From: an uncultured Bacteroides sp.
GTDB taxonomy: Bacteria > Bacteroidota > Bacteroidia > Bacteroidales > Bacteroidaceae
DNA length: 64,000 bases
Direction: 5' to 3'
NCBI GenBank assembly: GCA_949288585.1
Contig: CASEKR010000030.1
Coordinates: 1-64,000 of the forward strand
Shown: positions 10,040-19,644 of the stretch, piece after piece
How positions within the stretch are numbered: the first letter of the stretch is position 1
Layout of the letters: each line of letters starts with the position of its first letter
The notes under the pieces: model-generated
What the model was told of the DNA's origin: nothing
Seen by the model: only the letters and a program-made list of their open reading frames with translations
The model's database searches: none
Made by a program: the position numbers and the translations under genes

Positions 10040-11653
10040 GTGGGAGAAACAAAGTACATTTTCGTCACCGGCGGAGTGGCCTCCTCCTTAGGAAAAGGCA
10101 TCATCTCCTCCTCCATCGGCAAATTGCTTCAGGCAAGAGGTTATAAAGTAACCATCCAAAAGTTCGACCCGTACATCAACATCGACCCGGGCACGCTGAA
10201 CCCTTATGAGCACGGCGAGTGCTACGTCACCGTAGACGGCCACGAGGCCGACCTTGACTTGGGGCACTACGAACGCTTTTTGGGCATACAGACCACTAAA
10301 GCCAACAACATCACCACCGGCCGCATCTACAAAAGCGTCATCGACAAGGAACGCCGGGGCGACTACCTGGGCAAGACCATACAAATCATCCCACACATCA
10401 CCGACGAAATCAAACGGAACGTCAAGATGCTGGGTAACAAATACAAGTTCGACTTCGTCATCACCGAGATAGGCGGGACAGTGGGCGACATCGAATCACT
10501 GCCCTACCTGGAAAGCATCCGCCAACTCAAATGGGAGTTGGGACGTGACGCCTTGTGCGTGCACCTGACCTACGTGCCTTACCTGGCCGCCGCCGGCGAA
10601 CTGAAAACGAAACCCACGCAACACTCCGTCAAGGAACTGCAGAGCGCTGGCATCCAGCCGGACGTCCTGGTACTCCGCACCGAGCACAACCTCAACGCCA
10701 ACCTGCGCAAGAAGGTAGCACAGTTCTGCAACGTGGACGAAGAAGCCGTCGTGCAGAGCATCGACGCGCCCACCATCTACGAAGTGCCCATCCTGATGCA
10801 GGAGCAAAAGCTGGACGCCACCATCCTGAAGAAGATGGGCCTGCCCGTGGGCGACACGCCGGGATTGGGACCGTGGCGCTCGTTCCTGGAACGTCGCCAC
10901 AAGGCCGAGAACACCCCTCCCCTGCACATCGCCCTGGTGGGGAAATACGACTTGCAGGATGCCTACAAATCCATCCGTGAAGCCCTCTCGCAAGCCGGCA
11001 CCTACAACGACCGCAAGGTGAAAGTGGACTTTGTCAACAGCGAGAAGCTGACCGATGACAACGTGGCCGAAGCTCTGAAAGGCATGGCCGGCGTACTCAT
11101 AGGCCCGGGCTTCGGAGAGCGCGGCATCCCCGGAAAGCTGGTGGCAGCCAAGTATGCCAGGGAGCATGACATACCCACCTTCGGCATCTGCCTGGGCATG
11201 CAATGCATGGCCATCGAGTTCGCAAGGGACGTGCTGGGGCTGGCCGACGCCAACAGCCGGGAGATGGACGAGAAAACCCCGCACAACGTCATCGACATCA
11301 TGGAAGAGCAGAAGTCCATCACCAACATGGGCGGCACCATGCGCCTGGGCGCCTACGAATGCATCCTCCAGAAGGGGAGCAAGGCTTACGAGGCATACGG
11401 CACGGAACACATCCAGGAGCGCCACCGCCACCGCTACGAGTTCAACAACCACTACAAGGAGGCATACGAAGCCGCAGGCATGAAGTGCGTGGGCATCAAC
11501 CCGGAATCGGACCTGGTGGAAGTGGTGGAAGTGCCGGCGCTGAAGTGGTACATCGGCACGCAGTTCCACCCGGAATACAGCAGCACGGTGCTCCACCCGC
11601 ATCCGCTGTTCCTGTCCTTCGTCAAGGCAGCCATCGAGAATGAACAGAAGTAA
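10040..11653 (+). CDS. pyrG: CTP synthase
   Basis: A 537-residue enzyme that aminates UTP to CTP with glutamine and ATP. The amidoligase domain starts with GGVASSLGKG (residues 11-20); the C-terminal class I glutamine amidotransferase has GICLGMQ with nucleophile C384 and the FHPEY motif with H510/E512. The start codon is GTG at 10040; the translated N-terminus MGETKYIFVTGG matches Bacteroides homologues and there is no nearby ATG. yidC follows after 46 bases, the usual Bacteroidales order. Confidence 0.97.
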   Translation: MGETKYIFVTGGVASSLGKGIISSSIGKLLQARGYKVTIQKFDPYINIDPGTLNPYEHGECYVTVDGHEADLDLGHYERFLGIQTTKANNITTGRIYKSVIDKERRGDYLGKTIQIIPHITDEIKRNVKMLGNKYKFDFVITEIGGTVGDIESLPYLESIRQLKWELGRDALCVHLTYVPYLAAAGELKTKPTQHSVKELQSAGIQPDVLVLRTEHNLNANLRKKVAQFCNVDEEAVVQSIDAPTIYEVPILMQEQKLDATILKKMGLPVGDTPGLGPWRSFLERRHKAENTPPLHIALVGKYDLQDAYKSIREALSQAGTYNDRKVKVDFVNSEKLTDDNVAEALKGMAGVLIGPGFGERGIPGKLVAAKYAREHDIPTFGICLGMQCMAIEFARDVLGLADANSREMDEKTPHNVIDIMEEQKSITNMGGTMRLGAYECILQKGSKAYEAYGTEHIQERHRHRYEFNNHYKEAYEAAGMKCVGINPESDLVEVVEVPALKWYIGTQFHPEYSSTVLHPHPLFLSFVKAAIENEQK

Positions 11654-11699
11654 ACATACACATTATTTATATATACATCCTATTTAAGCATACGTTCCA

Positions 11700-13562
11700 A
11701 TGGACAAAAACACCATTACCGGGCTGGTGCTGATCGGCATCTTGCTGGTGGGGTTCAGCATCCTGAGCCGCCCCAGCCAAGAGCAGCTGGAAGCCCAGCA
11801 ACATTACTATGACTCCATAGCCCAGGCGCAGCAGCGCGAAGCCGAACTCCAGGCCAAGGCCGAGGCCGCCCTGGCCAACGAGCGGGCCGCACGAAGAGAT
11901 TCGTCCGCCTTGTTCTTCACCGCCATGCACGGGTCCGACTCGTTGGTGACGATTGAGAACAACGTCGCCAGCCTGACCCTCAGCACCAAGGGAGGGACCA
12001 TCTACCAGTCCGTCCTGAAGGAATACATGGAGCAAGACAAGGTGACGCCCCTGACACTCTTTCGCGGGGGAGACGCGGAGATGAACTTCCTTTTCTACAA
12101 CCGCGAGGAAATCATACAGACCAAGGATTATTACTTCACCCCGGTGGAGCAGACGGACAGCACCGTCACCATGCGCCTCCAGGCCGACAGCGCGAGCTAC
12201 ATCGACTTCCGCTATGCCATGCATCCGGACAACTACCTGGTGGACTTCACCATCCAGGCCGTGGGCATGGACGGCAAGCTGGCAGCCACCAACCGTCACG
12301 TGGACATCGAATGGAGCGAACGGGCGCGCCAACTGGAGAAAGGATTCACTTATGAAAATCGCTTGGCTGACCTGACCTACAAGATAGACGGCGAAGGCTC
12401 GGACTACCTCTCCGCCCACGAAAACGACAAGGAAGAGATTGCCGAGACGCTCAACTGGGTGGCATTCAAGAACCAGTTCTTCTCCGCCGTCATGCTGAGC
12501 GAGGCCGGATTCCAGAAGGCCAAGCTGGAGTCGAAGCTGGACCAGAAAGACAGCGGGTACATCAAGGATTACAGCGCAGAGATAAATACGGCCTTCGACC
12601 CCACCGGAGCGGAGCCTACCCGCCTCTACCTCTACTTCGGCCCCAACCACTACAAGACGCTGACCGCCCTGGACAAGGGACGCGACAAGGACTGGGAACT
12701 GAACCGCCTGGTCTACCTCGGTTGGCCGCTCTTCCGCTGGATTAACAAGTGGATCATCATCAATCTCTTCGACTGGCTGTCCGCCCTGGGGCTGAGCATG
12801 GGCGTGGTGCTGCTATTCCTGACCATCATCGTCAAGGCAGCCGTCTTCCCCGCCACATGGAAGACCTACCTGTCCTCCGCCAAGATGCGCGTGCTGAAGC
12901 CGAAGATAGACGAAATCAACAAGAAGTATCCCAAGCAAGAGGACGCCATGAAGAAGCAGCAGGAAATCATGGGCGTCTACAGCCAATACGGTGTCAGCCC
13001 CATGGGCGGGTGCCTGCCGATGCTGATACAGTTCCCCATCTTCATCGCGCTGTTCATGTTCATTCCGAGCGCCATCGAGCTTCGCCAGCAGAGTTTCCTG
13101 TGGGCGGACGACCTCTCGACGTATGACGCCATCATCAACTTCCCGTTCCACATCCCGTTCATGGGCAGCCACCTCAGCCTCTTTTGCCTGCTGATGACGG
13201 TGACGAACATCCTGAACGCCAAGTTCATGATGCAGCAGCAAGACACGGGCGCCAACCCGCAGATGGCGGCCATGAAGTGGATGCAGTACCTGATGCCCGT
13301 CATGTTCCTCTTCATTCTGAACGACTATCCGTCGGGCCTGAACTACTACTACTTCATCTCGACCCTCATCAGCGTGGTGACCACCATCATCTTGCGCCGG
13401 ACGACGAACGAAGAGAAGCTGCTGGACCAGTTGGAAGCCAACAAGAAAGACCCGCGACAGATGCGCAAGACGGGCTTTGCCGCCCGCCTGGAGGCCATGC
13501 AGAAGCAGGCCGAAGAGATGCAGCGGCAACGCCTGGAGCAGGAGAAACGGCGCGGGAGATGA
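11700..13562 (+). CDS. yidC: Membrane protein insertase YidC
   Basis: A 620-residue Oxa1/YidC insertase that places proteins in the inner membrane, alone or with Sec. It has an N-terminal membrane anchor (about 5-22), the large periplasmic beta-domain of Gram-negative forms (about 30-340), a cluster of membrane segments (about 350-560) with the characteristic [18 protein letters not shown] stretch, and a basic C-terminal tail rich in Gln, Arg and Lys that could contact the ribosome. It follows pyrG and is probably in the same operon. Confidence 0.96.
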   Translation: MDKNTITGLVLIGILLVGFSILSRPSQEQLEAQQHYYDSIAQAQQREAELQAKAEAALANERAARRDSSALFFTAMHGSDSLVTIENNVASLTLSTKGGTIYQSVLKEYMEQDKVTPLTLFRGGDAEMNFLFYNREEIIQTKDYYFTPVEQTDSTVTMRLQADSASYIDFRYAMHPDNYLVDFTIQAVGMDGKLAATNRHVDIEWSERARQLEKGFTYENRLADLTYKIDGEGSDYLSAHENDKEEIAETLNWVAFKNQFFSAVMLSEAGFQKAKLESKLDQKDSGYIKDYSAEINTAFDPTGAEPTRLYLYFGPNHYKTLTALDKGRDKDWELNRLVYLGWPLFRWINKWIIINLFDWLSALGLSMGVVLLFLTIIVKAAVFPATWKTYLSSAKMRVLKPKIDEINKKYPKQEDAMKKQQEIMGVYSQYGVSPMGGCLPMLIQFPIFIALFMFIPSAIELRQQSFLWADDLSTYDAIINFPFHIPFMGSHLSLFCLLMTVTNILNAKFMMQQQDTGANPQMAAMKWMQYLMPVMFLFILNDYPSGLNYYYFISTLISVVTTIILRRTTNEEKLLDQLEANKKDPRQMRKTGFAARLEAMQKQAEEMQRQRLEQEKRRGR

Positions 13563-13633
13563 TGTAACACAATTTCATGGCAGGGATGCCGCTCGCAACA
13601 TCCTGATAATCAACAACGACGAGTGTACCTATA

Positions 13634-13720
13634 TCAGACGGCGTTTGATCCCGCATCAAACGCCGTCTGATGTCACATCGGACGGCGTCTGATTCCACAT
13701 CAAACGCCGTCCGATGCCGG
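13634..13720. repeat. Intergenic 22-bp palindromic array (array 2)
   Basis: Units beginning ACGGCGT or ACGCCGT start at 13638, 13660, 13682 and 13704, exactly 22 bases apart, and alternate in orientation. This makes two strong stem-loops: a perfect 16-bp stem (13634-13649 with 13655-13670) and an 18-bp stem with one mismatch (13676-13693 with 13699-13716). It lies between yidC and the MATE gene, both on the plus strand, and could end or attenuate yidC transcription. Confidence 0.92.
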
Positions 13721-13780
13721 GAAGCCCTACTCGTCAACAATAATTACCCACTTTTTACCCGCTTACACATGCAAACAAGA

Positions 13781-15103
13781 ATGTACACCAACCGCGAGAT
13801 TTGGCACATCGCCTACCCCATCCTCATCAGCCTCATCATGGAGCAGATGATAGGCATGACGGACACTGCCTTCCTGGGACGCGTGGGCGAAGTCGAACTC
13901 GGGGCGTCGGCCATTGCCGGCGTGTTCTACATGGTCATCTTCATGGTGGCCTTCGGGTTCAGCATCGGCACGCAGATACTCATCGCCCGGCGCAACGGCG
14001 AGGAGAACTACCGCGAGATAGGTCGCTTGTTCTACCACGGCATCTACTTCCAGACATGCTTAGCGGCCGTGATGTTCCTGCTCAGCTACTTCCTCTCGCC
14101 CCTCATCCTGGAGCGCATCATCTCGTCGCCCGCCGTGTGCCGCGCCGCCGAGGACTACCTGCACTGGCGCGTGTTCGGCGCCTTCTTCTCGTTCAACGCC
14201 GTCATCTTCCGCGCCTACTTCCTGGGCACGGTGCAGACGCGAACGCTGACGCTGAACTCCATCGTGATGGTGCTGAGCAACGTGGTGTTCAACTACATCC
14301 TTATTTTCGGCAACTTCGGCTTCCCGGCACTGGGCATCGCGGGCGCCGCCATCGGCTCGTCGCTGGCCGAGGGCGTGTCGCTCCTCTTCTTCATCGTCTA
14401 CACCCGGCGGCACGTAGATATGCGGAAATACGGGCTGGACAGCATCCCCCGCTGCCAGGCCGGCGTGCTGCGGCGGATGCTGAATGTGTCGCTTTGGACG
14501 ATGATTCAGAACTTCTTCTCGCTGGGGACGTGGTTCCTCTTCTTCCTCTACATCGAGCACCTGGGCGAACGTGCCCTGGCCGTCACCAACATCGTGCGCA
14601 GCGCCTCGGGCATCCTCTTCATGGTCATGATGGCCTTCGCCTCCACCTGCGGCTCGCTGACCAGCAACCTCATCGGGCGGGGACACGCCGATGCCGTGCC
14701 GGGGCTTATCCGCCAGCACACGCGCCTGGCCTACCTCTTCGTGCTGCCCCTGGCCCTGCTGTTCGCCGTCTTCCCCCACCTCATCCTCGGCGTCTATACC
14801 GACATGCCCGACCTGCGCGCCGCTGCCGTGCCCTCGCTGTGGATGATGTGCGCCACCTACCTCGTGCTCGTGCCCGCCAACGTCTACTTCCAGTCCGTCT
14901 CCGGCACGGGCAACACCCGCACGGCCCTCGCCCTCGAACTGAGCAGCCTGGCCATCTACACCGCCTACATCACGTGGACCATCCTCTACCTGCGCCTCGA
15001 CGTGGCCCTCTGTTGGAGCGCCGACATCGTCTACGGTGTGTTCATCCTCCTGTTCTGCTGGCTCTACATCCGCCGGGGCCGCTGGGCAGGCAAGCAAATC
15101 TGA
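13781..15103 (+). CDS. MATE family efflux transporter
   Basis: A 440-residue inner-membrane antiporter with about 12 membrane segments and the MATE N-terminal pattern REIWHIAYPILI followed by MTDTAFLGRVG. MATE proteins export cationic drugs or metabolites in exchange for Na+ or H+; the substrate is not predictable. The start was placed at MYTNREIW (13781); MQTR at 13769 is an alternative, and longer in-frame starts run back into the palindromic repeat and are rejected. A second, more distant MATE gene lies at 35064. Confidence 0.9.
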   Translation: MYTNREIWHIAYPILISLIMEQMIGMTDTAFLGRVGEVELGASAIAGVFYMVIFMVAFGFSIGTQILIARRNGEENYREIGRLFYHGIYFQTCLAAVMFLLSYFLSPLILERIISSPAVCRAAEDYLHWRVFGAFFSFNAVIFRAYFLGTVQTRTLTLNSIVMVLSNVVFNYILIFGNFGFPALGIAGAAIGSSLAEGVSLLFFIVYTRRHVDMRKYGLDSIPRCQAGVLRRMLNVSLWTMIQNFFSLGTWFLFFLYIEHLGERALAVTNIVRSASGILFMVMMAFASTCGSLTSNLIGRGHADAVPGLIRQHTRLAYLFVLPLALLFAVFPHLILGVYTDMPDLRAAAVPSLWMMCATYLVLVPANVYFQSVSGTGNTRTALALELSSLAIYTAYITWTILYLRLDVALCWSADIVYGVFILLFCWLYIRRGRWAGKQI

Positions 15104-15117
15104 CGCCCGCAAAGACG

Positions 15118-15186
15118 CACGGAGCGCAGGCGCCGCCGGCCGCCCTCCCCGCCAAGGGGGCTTCCCGCAGACGCCTGCGCTCCGTG
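15118..15186. terminator. Bidirectional terminator, long GC-rich hairpin
   Basis: A 15-bp perfect stem CACGGAGCGCAGGCG/CGCCTGCGCTCCGTG (15118-15132 with 15172-15186) encloses a second GC-rich hairpin. It lies between the convergent MATE and DUF4890 genes. Confidence 0.8.
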
Positions 15187-15205
15187 TTCTTACACGTCCC
15201 GTGCC

Positions 15206-15775
15206 TCAGCGGCGGCGGAACGATTCCCGGTAAGCCTTATACTGCTCGTCGGTCATAATCTTCTGGAGGCTCTTGTCGTAAGACTCCCAGGCGGCTCTAT
15301 GCTTCTCGAAAGCCTCCTGCCGCTCGGCCTTGCGCTTCGCCAATTCCTCTTCCGACAGGGGCGGGCGGCGCTCCCCCTCCACGAAGGGACAGTCGGGAGC
15401 CGGGCGCCCGTCCACGCCGCAGCAAGGGTCGGCCGGACGGCACGGTGCCCCGCAACAGCCATCGCGGTAGTGCGCCGGACGGCGGTGGTGGTGGCGGCCT
15501 GCCCAACGGCGGTCACCGTCGGGACGCAGCCCGGGACGGCGGAAAGCGGGAACGTCGCCCCGGCTGCGCAGCCATTCGAGGTTGGCTTCCGCCAGCTTCT
15601 CCACCTGCTTCTCGTCCAGGTCATACTTCTCTGCCATGTCCAGGGCCATCATCTCGGCACGCAGTTTCAACTTCTCTTCCGAATAATCGCGGCCTTTCTC
15701 TTGGGCCGACACGCTTCCGACGGCAGCAAAGATAGCCGCCAGGAGGCATACCACAGTCAGTTTCATTGTCTTCAT
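15206..15775 (-). CDS. DUF4890-like periplasmic protein
   Basis: A 189-residue exported protein: signal peptide about 1-24 ending SVSAQ, then two charged helical segments with the pattern of Spy/CpxP-like or DUF4890 proteins, joined by a Pro/Arg/His/Cys-rich middle (about 70-125) containing CCGAPC and DPCCG. The two helical regions each carry an LxxEQ-like heptad pattern. Related proteins are periplasmic chaperones or stress sensors, but function here is inferred only from shape. The Cys/His-rich insert might bind metal. Confidence 0.7.
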   Translation of the reverse strand: MKTMKLTVVCLLAAIFAAVGSVSAQEKGRDYSEEKLKLRAEMMALDMAEKYDLDEKQVEKLAEANLEWLRSRGDVPAFRRPGLRPDGDRRWAGRHHHRRPAHYRDGCCGAPCRPADPCCGVDGRPAPDCPFVEGERRPPLSEEELAKRKAERQEAFEKHRAAWESYDKSLQKIMTDEQYKAYRESFRRR

Positions 15776-15903
15776 ACGTCAGTCATTTAGTTAAACCTTA
15801 CGACTCTTTTGACGCATGGGCAAATAAAAAGTTTAAGCCCCGCCTCCGGCTTTAACATTAAATTAGTAATTTCGCAGGCGGAAAGCGACGCCTTCCCCGA
15901 ACC

Positions 15904-16014
15904 GGAACAGCGTGTTTCCCCGGCTGGAACAAAGAGTTTCCCCCACTGGAACAAAGAGTTTCCCCGGCGGAAACCAAATGTTCCACCGCACTGGAACCAA
16001 GTGTTTCGCCAAGG
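15904..16014. repeat. Intergenic array with a period near 22 bp (array 3)
   Basis: Units with GGAACAAAGAGTTTCC or a close variant start at 15904, 15926, 15948, 15969 and 15993. Spacings are 22, 22, 21 and 24. Each unit is an imperfect dyad (GGAAC to GTTTCC). The array is between two divergent genes, so it cannot be only a terminator. Confidence 0.85.
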
Positions 16015-16057
16015 GGGCAAAGGCCGAAACCGTATAGAGTAATTTAATAAACAGAAT

Positions 16058-18357
16058 ATGAAACTATTAAACCTTATGACTATGTCAGCCATACTTTTGG
16101 CAACGGCCTCCTGCGGCGGAGGCAAGGAAACAGCCCCGGACGCGAAGGCGGCGGATAGCCTCCTCATCCAGCGGTCGGATATCCGCATTGAGAACCATCG
16201 CCTGACGCCCGAAGCCCTCTGGGCCATGGGACGCATTGGCGGCGTTGCCGTGTCGCCCGACGCGGAGAAGGTGGCCTACACCGTGAGCTACTACAGCGTC
16301 CCCCAAAACAAGAGTAACACGGAAATCTTCCTCATGAACGCCGACGGCAGCGCCAACACCCAGCTGACCCGCGACGAATGGCAACAGAACCAGCCCGCCT
16401 GGATCAAAGACAGCAAGAAGCTGGCCTACCTGAGCAACGAGAGCGGCACGAGCCAGGTGTGGGAAATGAACCCCGACGGCACCGGACGCCGCCAACTGAC
16501 CGACTACGCAGGCGGCATCGACGGATTCTCCTTCAGCCCCGACGGGCGGAAGCTGCTCTTCATCTCGCAGGTGAAGACGGTGAAGAGCACCGCCGAGAAA
16601 TACCCCGACCTGCCACAGACCAGCGGCATCATCGTGGACAGCCTGATGTACAAGCATTGGGACGAGTGGGTGACCACCGCCCCGCATCCCTTCGTGGCCG
16701 ACTTCGACGGCGAGGGAATCAGCAACGTCAAAGACATCTTGGAAGGCCAGCCCTACGAAAGCCCGATGAAACCCTTCGGCGGCATCGAACAACTGGCGTG
16801 GAGCCCGGCGTCGGACAAAATCGCCTACACCTGCCGCAAGAAGACAGGAAAGGCCTACGCCACCTCCACCGACTCGGACATCTACCTCTACGACCTGAAG
16901 GCGGACAGCACCATCAACCTCTGCAAGGACCCGGAGGTAAAAGCGATAGTGCCCGTAAAGATACAGAAAGCATTGGCCGGGGAACCCGTCATAAACGCCT
17001 TCGGTTCCTCGCCCCTTGGAGACAAGAACATGGGCTACGATGTCAACCCGCAGTTCTCGCCCGACGGGCGCCACATCGCCTGGCAGAGCATGGCCCGCGA
17101 CGGCTACGAGAGCGACCTGAACCGCCTCTACGTCCTCGACCTGGAGAAGAAGGAGAAGTTCTGCGCCAGCGGCAGCTTCGACACCAACGTGGACAGCTAC
17201 GTCTGGGCGTCGGACTCCGCGTTCTACCTCACCGCCACGTGGCACGGCACCACGCAAATCTACTCCCTCGGCCTCAACGACTGGAAAGAAGGGGCTCCAT
17301 CGCCCTTTGCGGCAAGAACCTTATCGCCACACGCCACTCGATGAGCCAGGCCGACGAAATCTACATCGTGGCTCCCGGCACCGCCGCCAAGAACCAGGCC
17401 GCCACCAGCCGCCAGCTGACGCACGAAAACCAACACATCTACGACCAACTGGAGATGGGCCGCGTGGAAGAGCGTTGGATAAAGACCACGGACCAGAAGG
17501 ACATGCTCGTCTGGGTCATCTATCCCCCGCAGTTCGACCCTAAGAAGAAGTATCCCACCCTGCTCTATTGCGAAGGCGGCCCGCAAAGCCCCCTCAGCCA
17601 GTTCTGGAGCTTCCGCTGGAACTTCCAAATCATGGCGGCCAACGACTACATCGTCGTAGCCCCCTGCCGTCGCGGCATGCCCGGCTTCGGCACGGAGTGG
17701 AACGAAGCCATTAGCGGCGACTATGGCGGCCAGTGCATGAAGGACTACCTGACGGCCATCGACGAAGTGGCCAAGGAACCGTTCGTCGACAAAGACCACC
17801 TGGGCTGCGTGGGCGCCAGCTTCGGCGGCTTCTCCGTCTACTGGCTGGCCGGGCACCACGAGGGACGCTTCAAGGCCTTCATCGCGCATGATGGCATCTT
17901 CAACATGGAGATGCAGTACCTGGAAACCGAGGAGAAATGGTTTGCCAACTGGGACATGGGCGGCGCCTATTGGGCCAAGGAGAACGAAACGGCCCAGCGC
18001 ACCTTCGCCAACTCGCCCCACCGCTTCGTGGACCGCTGGGACACGCCCATCCTCTGCATCCACGGCGAGAAGGACTACCGCATCCTGGCCAACCAGGCCA
18101 TGGCCGCCTTCGACGCCGCCCAACTGCGCGGCATCCCCTCGCGGCTGCTTATCTTCCCCGACGAGAATCACTGGGTGCTCCGCCCGCAGAACGGCGTGCT
18201 CTGGCAGCGGACGTTCTTCGCCTGGCTGGACCGCTGGCTGAAGCCTGCCAAGGCAGGGGGGCATACCCCCCCATACCCTGGGGGGCATACTCCCCCATAC
18301 CCTGGGGAGCATGCTCCCCCGTACCCCAGGGGGCATACCCCCCCCGCCTCCGGATAA
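16058..18357 (+). pseudogene. S9 family dipeptidyl peptidase lipoprotein, frame-disrupted
   Basis: Two overlapping frames together encode one S9 (prolyl oligopeptidase, DPP-like) peptidase that would trim dipeptides in the envelope. The first (16058-17344) gives a lipoprotein signal with lipobox ATAS-C19 and WD-like beta-propeller blades. The second continues from about 17295 with the alpha/beta hydrolase domain: nucleophile in GASFGG, Asp in GEKDYR and His in ENHW. The frame changes near 17288-17296, at GAAGGGGCTCC, with a net loss of 1 base (mod 3). A linker that homologues usually have there (of the type QLTxGxxDY) is missing, which suggests a small deletion rather than a single-base slip; an assembly indel is also possible. 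The last 35 or so residues are encoded by the repeat array at 18256-18342. Confidence 0.8.
18256..18345. repeat. 24-bp palindromic array forming a protein tail (array 4)
   Basis: Units with core GGGGGGCATACCCCC start (at GCAT) at 18261, 18285, 18309 and 18333, exactly 24 bases apart. Each unit is a G-run/C-run palindrome. Because 24 is a multiple of three, the array is read in frame at the end of the S9 peptidase as a repeat of the type GGHTPPYP. Confidence 0.92.
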
Positions 18358-18371
18358 TTATGTTATAAAAC

Positions 18372-18424
18372 AACATGCCCGCAAGGACAGCGAACCAAGA
18401 ATTTCGCTAACTTGCGGGCATGTT
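18372..18424 (+). terminator. Strong two-part hairpin between the S9 peptidase and ald
   Basis: Outer perfect 14-bp stem AACATGCCCGCAAG/CTTGCGGGCATGTT (18372-18385 with 18411-18424) with an inner stem AGCGAA/TTCGCT. It lies 15 bases after the peptidase stop and 22 before the ald start. The following T content is low (TTCATTT), so it may be a terminator or a leader structure of ald. Confidence 0.75.
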
Positions 18425-18445
18425 TCATTTAAAGCCGTAAAGACT

Positions 18446-19549
18446 ATGATTATCGGAATACCCCAAGAAATCAAGAACAACGAAAGCCGCGTGGGCATGA
18501 CGCCGGCGGGAGTCATCGAACTGGTCAAAAGAGGACACCAAGTCTACGTGCAGCACGAAGCCGGCCTACGCAGCGGCTTCCCGGACGAAGACTACACGGC
18601 CGTGGGCGCCCAGATTCTGCCCACCATCGACGATATCTACGCCCAGGCCGAACTGATTGTGAAGGTCAAGGAACCCATCGAGCCGGAATACAAGCTGATC
18701 CGCCCCGGCCAGGTGCTTTTCACCTACTTCCACCTGGCGGCAGACCGCGCCCTGACCGAAGCCATGCTCAAGAGCGGGGCCACGTGCATCGCCTATGAGA
18801 CCGTGGAACGCGTCGACGGCTCCCTACCCTTGCTCATCCCCATGAGCGAAGTCGCCGGCCGCATGTCCATACAAGAAGGGGCACGCTTCCTCGAACGCCC
18901 CCAAGGCGGGAAAGGCATCCTGCTCGGCGGCGTCCCGGGCGTCCGGCCCGCACGGGTGCTGATACTGGGCGGAGGCACCGTCGGGACAAACGCGGCCTGG
19001 ATGGCAGCCGGCCTGGGTGCCGACGTGACCATCGCCGACATCAACCTCGACCGCCTGCGCTACCTCAGCGAAGTGATGCCGAAGAACGTAAAGACGCTCT
19101 ACTCCACCCACCACAACCTGTGCGAAGAACTGCCGGCCACAGACCTTGTCATCGGCTCCGTGCTCATCCCCGGCGACAAGGCGCCGCACCTCATCACCCG
19201 CGACATGCTCCGCCTGATGCAGCCCGGCACGGTGATGGTCGACGTCGCCATCGACCAAGGCGGCTGCTTCGAGACCTCGCACCCGACCACGCACAGCGAC
19301 CCCGTCTACACCGTCGACGGCATCACGCACTACGCCGTGGCAAACATCCCCGGCGCCGTTCCCCACACCTCGACGCTGGCCCTGACGAACGCCACCCTGC
19401 CCTACGTCCTGGCCATCGCCGACAAAGGCTGGGAAGAAGCCTGCCACGACGACCTGGCACTGATGCGCGGCATCAACATCACGGAAGGCCAGGTGTGCCA
19501 CAAGGCCGTGGCCGAACTCTTCGGGATGGAATACTCACCCTGGTATTGA
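18446..19549 (+). CDS. ald: Alanine dehydrogenase
   Basis: A 367-residue NAD-dependent enzyme interconverting L-alanine with pyruvate plus ammonia. N-terminal MIIGIPQEIKNNESRVGMTP carries the substrate-binding Arg, and the Rossmann motif GGGTVGTNAA is near residue 174. The start at 18446 matches the family N-terminus; the longer frame from 18311 would run through the repeat array and hairpin and is rejected. Normal length for the family. Confidence 0.95.
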   Translation: MIIGIPQEIKNNESRVGMTPAGVIELVKRGHQVYVQHEAGLRSGFPDEDYTAVGAQILPTIDDIYAQAELIVKVKEPIEPEYKLIRPGQVLFTYFHLAADRALTEAMLKSGATCIAYETVERVDGSLPLLIPMSEVAGRMSIQEGARFLERPQGGKGILLGGVPGVRPARVLILGGGTVGTNAAWMAAGLGADVTIADINLDRLRYLSEVMPKNVKTLYSTHHNLCEELPATDLVIGSVLIPGDKAPHLITRDMLRLMQPGTVMVDVAIDQGGCFETSHPTTHSDPVYTVDGITHYAVANIPGAVPHTSTLALTNATLPYVLAIADKGWEEACHDDLALMRGINITEGQVCHKAVAELFGMEYSPWY

Positions 19550-19583
19550 ACTCACGCAAACAGATAAACGTGCCAAAACGGCA

Positions 19584-19616
19584 AGAGGCTTGGAAGGAAC
19601 CTCCTTCCAAGCCTCT
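19584..19616. terminator. Bidirectional terminator between ald and the GH51 gene
   Basis: A 15-bp perfect stem AGAGGCTTGGAAGGA/TCCTTCCAAGCCTCT with a 3-base loop, between two convergent genes. T content after the stem is modest on both strands. Confidence 0.8.
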
Positions 19617-19644
19617 CGTCCCTAATGGGCAGTGTGGTGCGATG

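Noticed and set aside
11667..12650. Long minus-strand frame over yidC
   Set aside because: Low-complexity translation without homology pattern; the plus strand encodes a full YidC.
15787..16236. 149-residue minus-strand frame upstream of the S9 peptidase
   Set aside because: It runs through array 3 and the peptidase N-terminus; no protein-like features.
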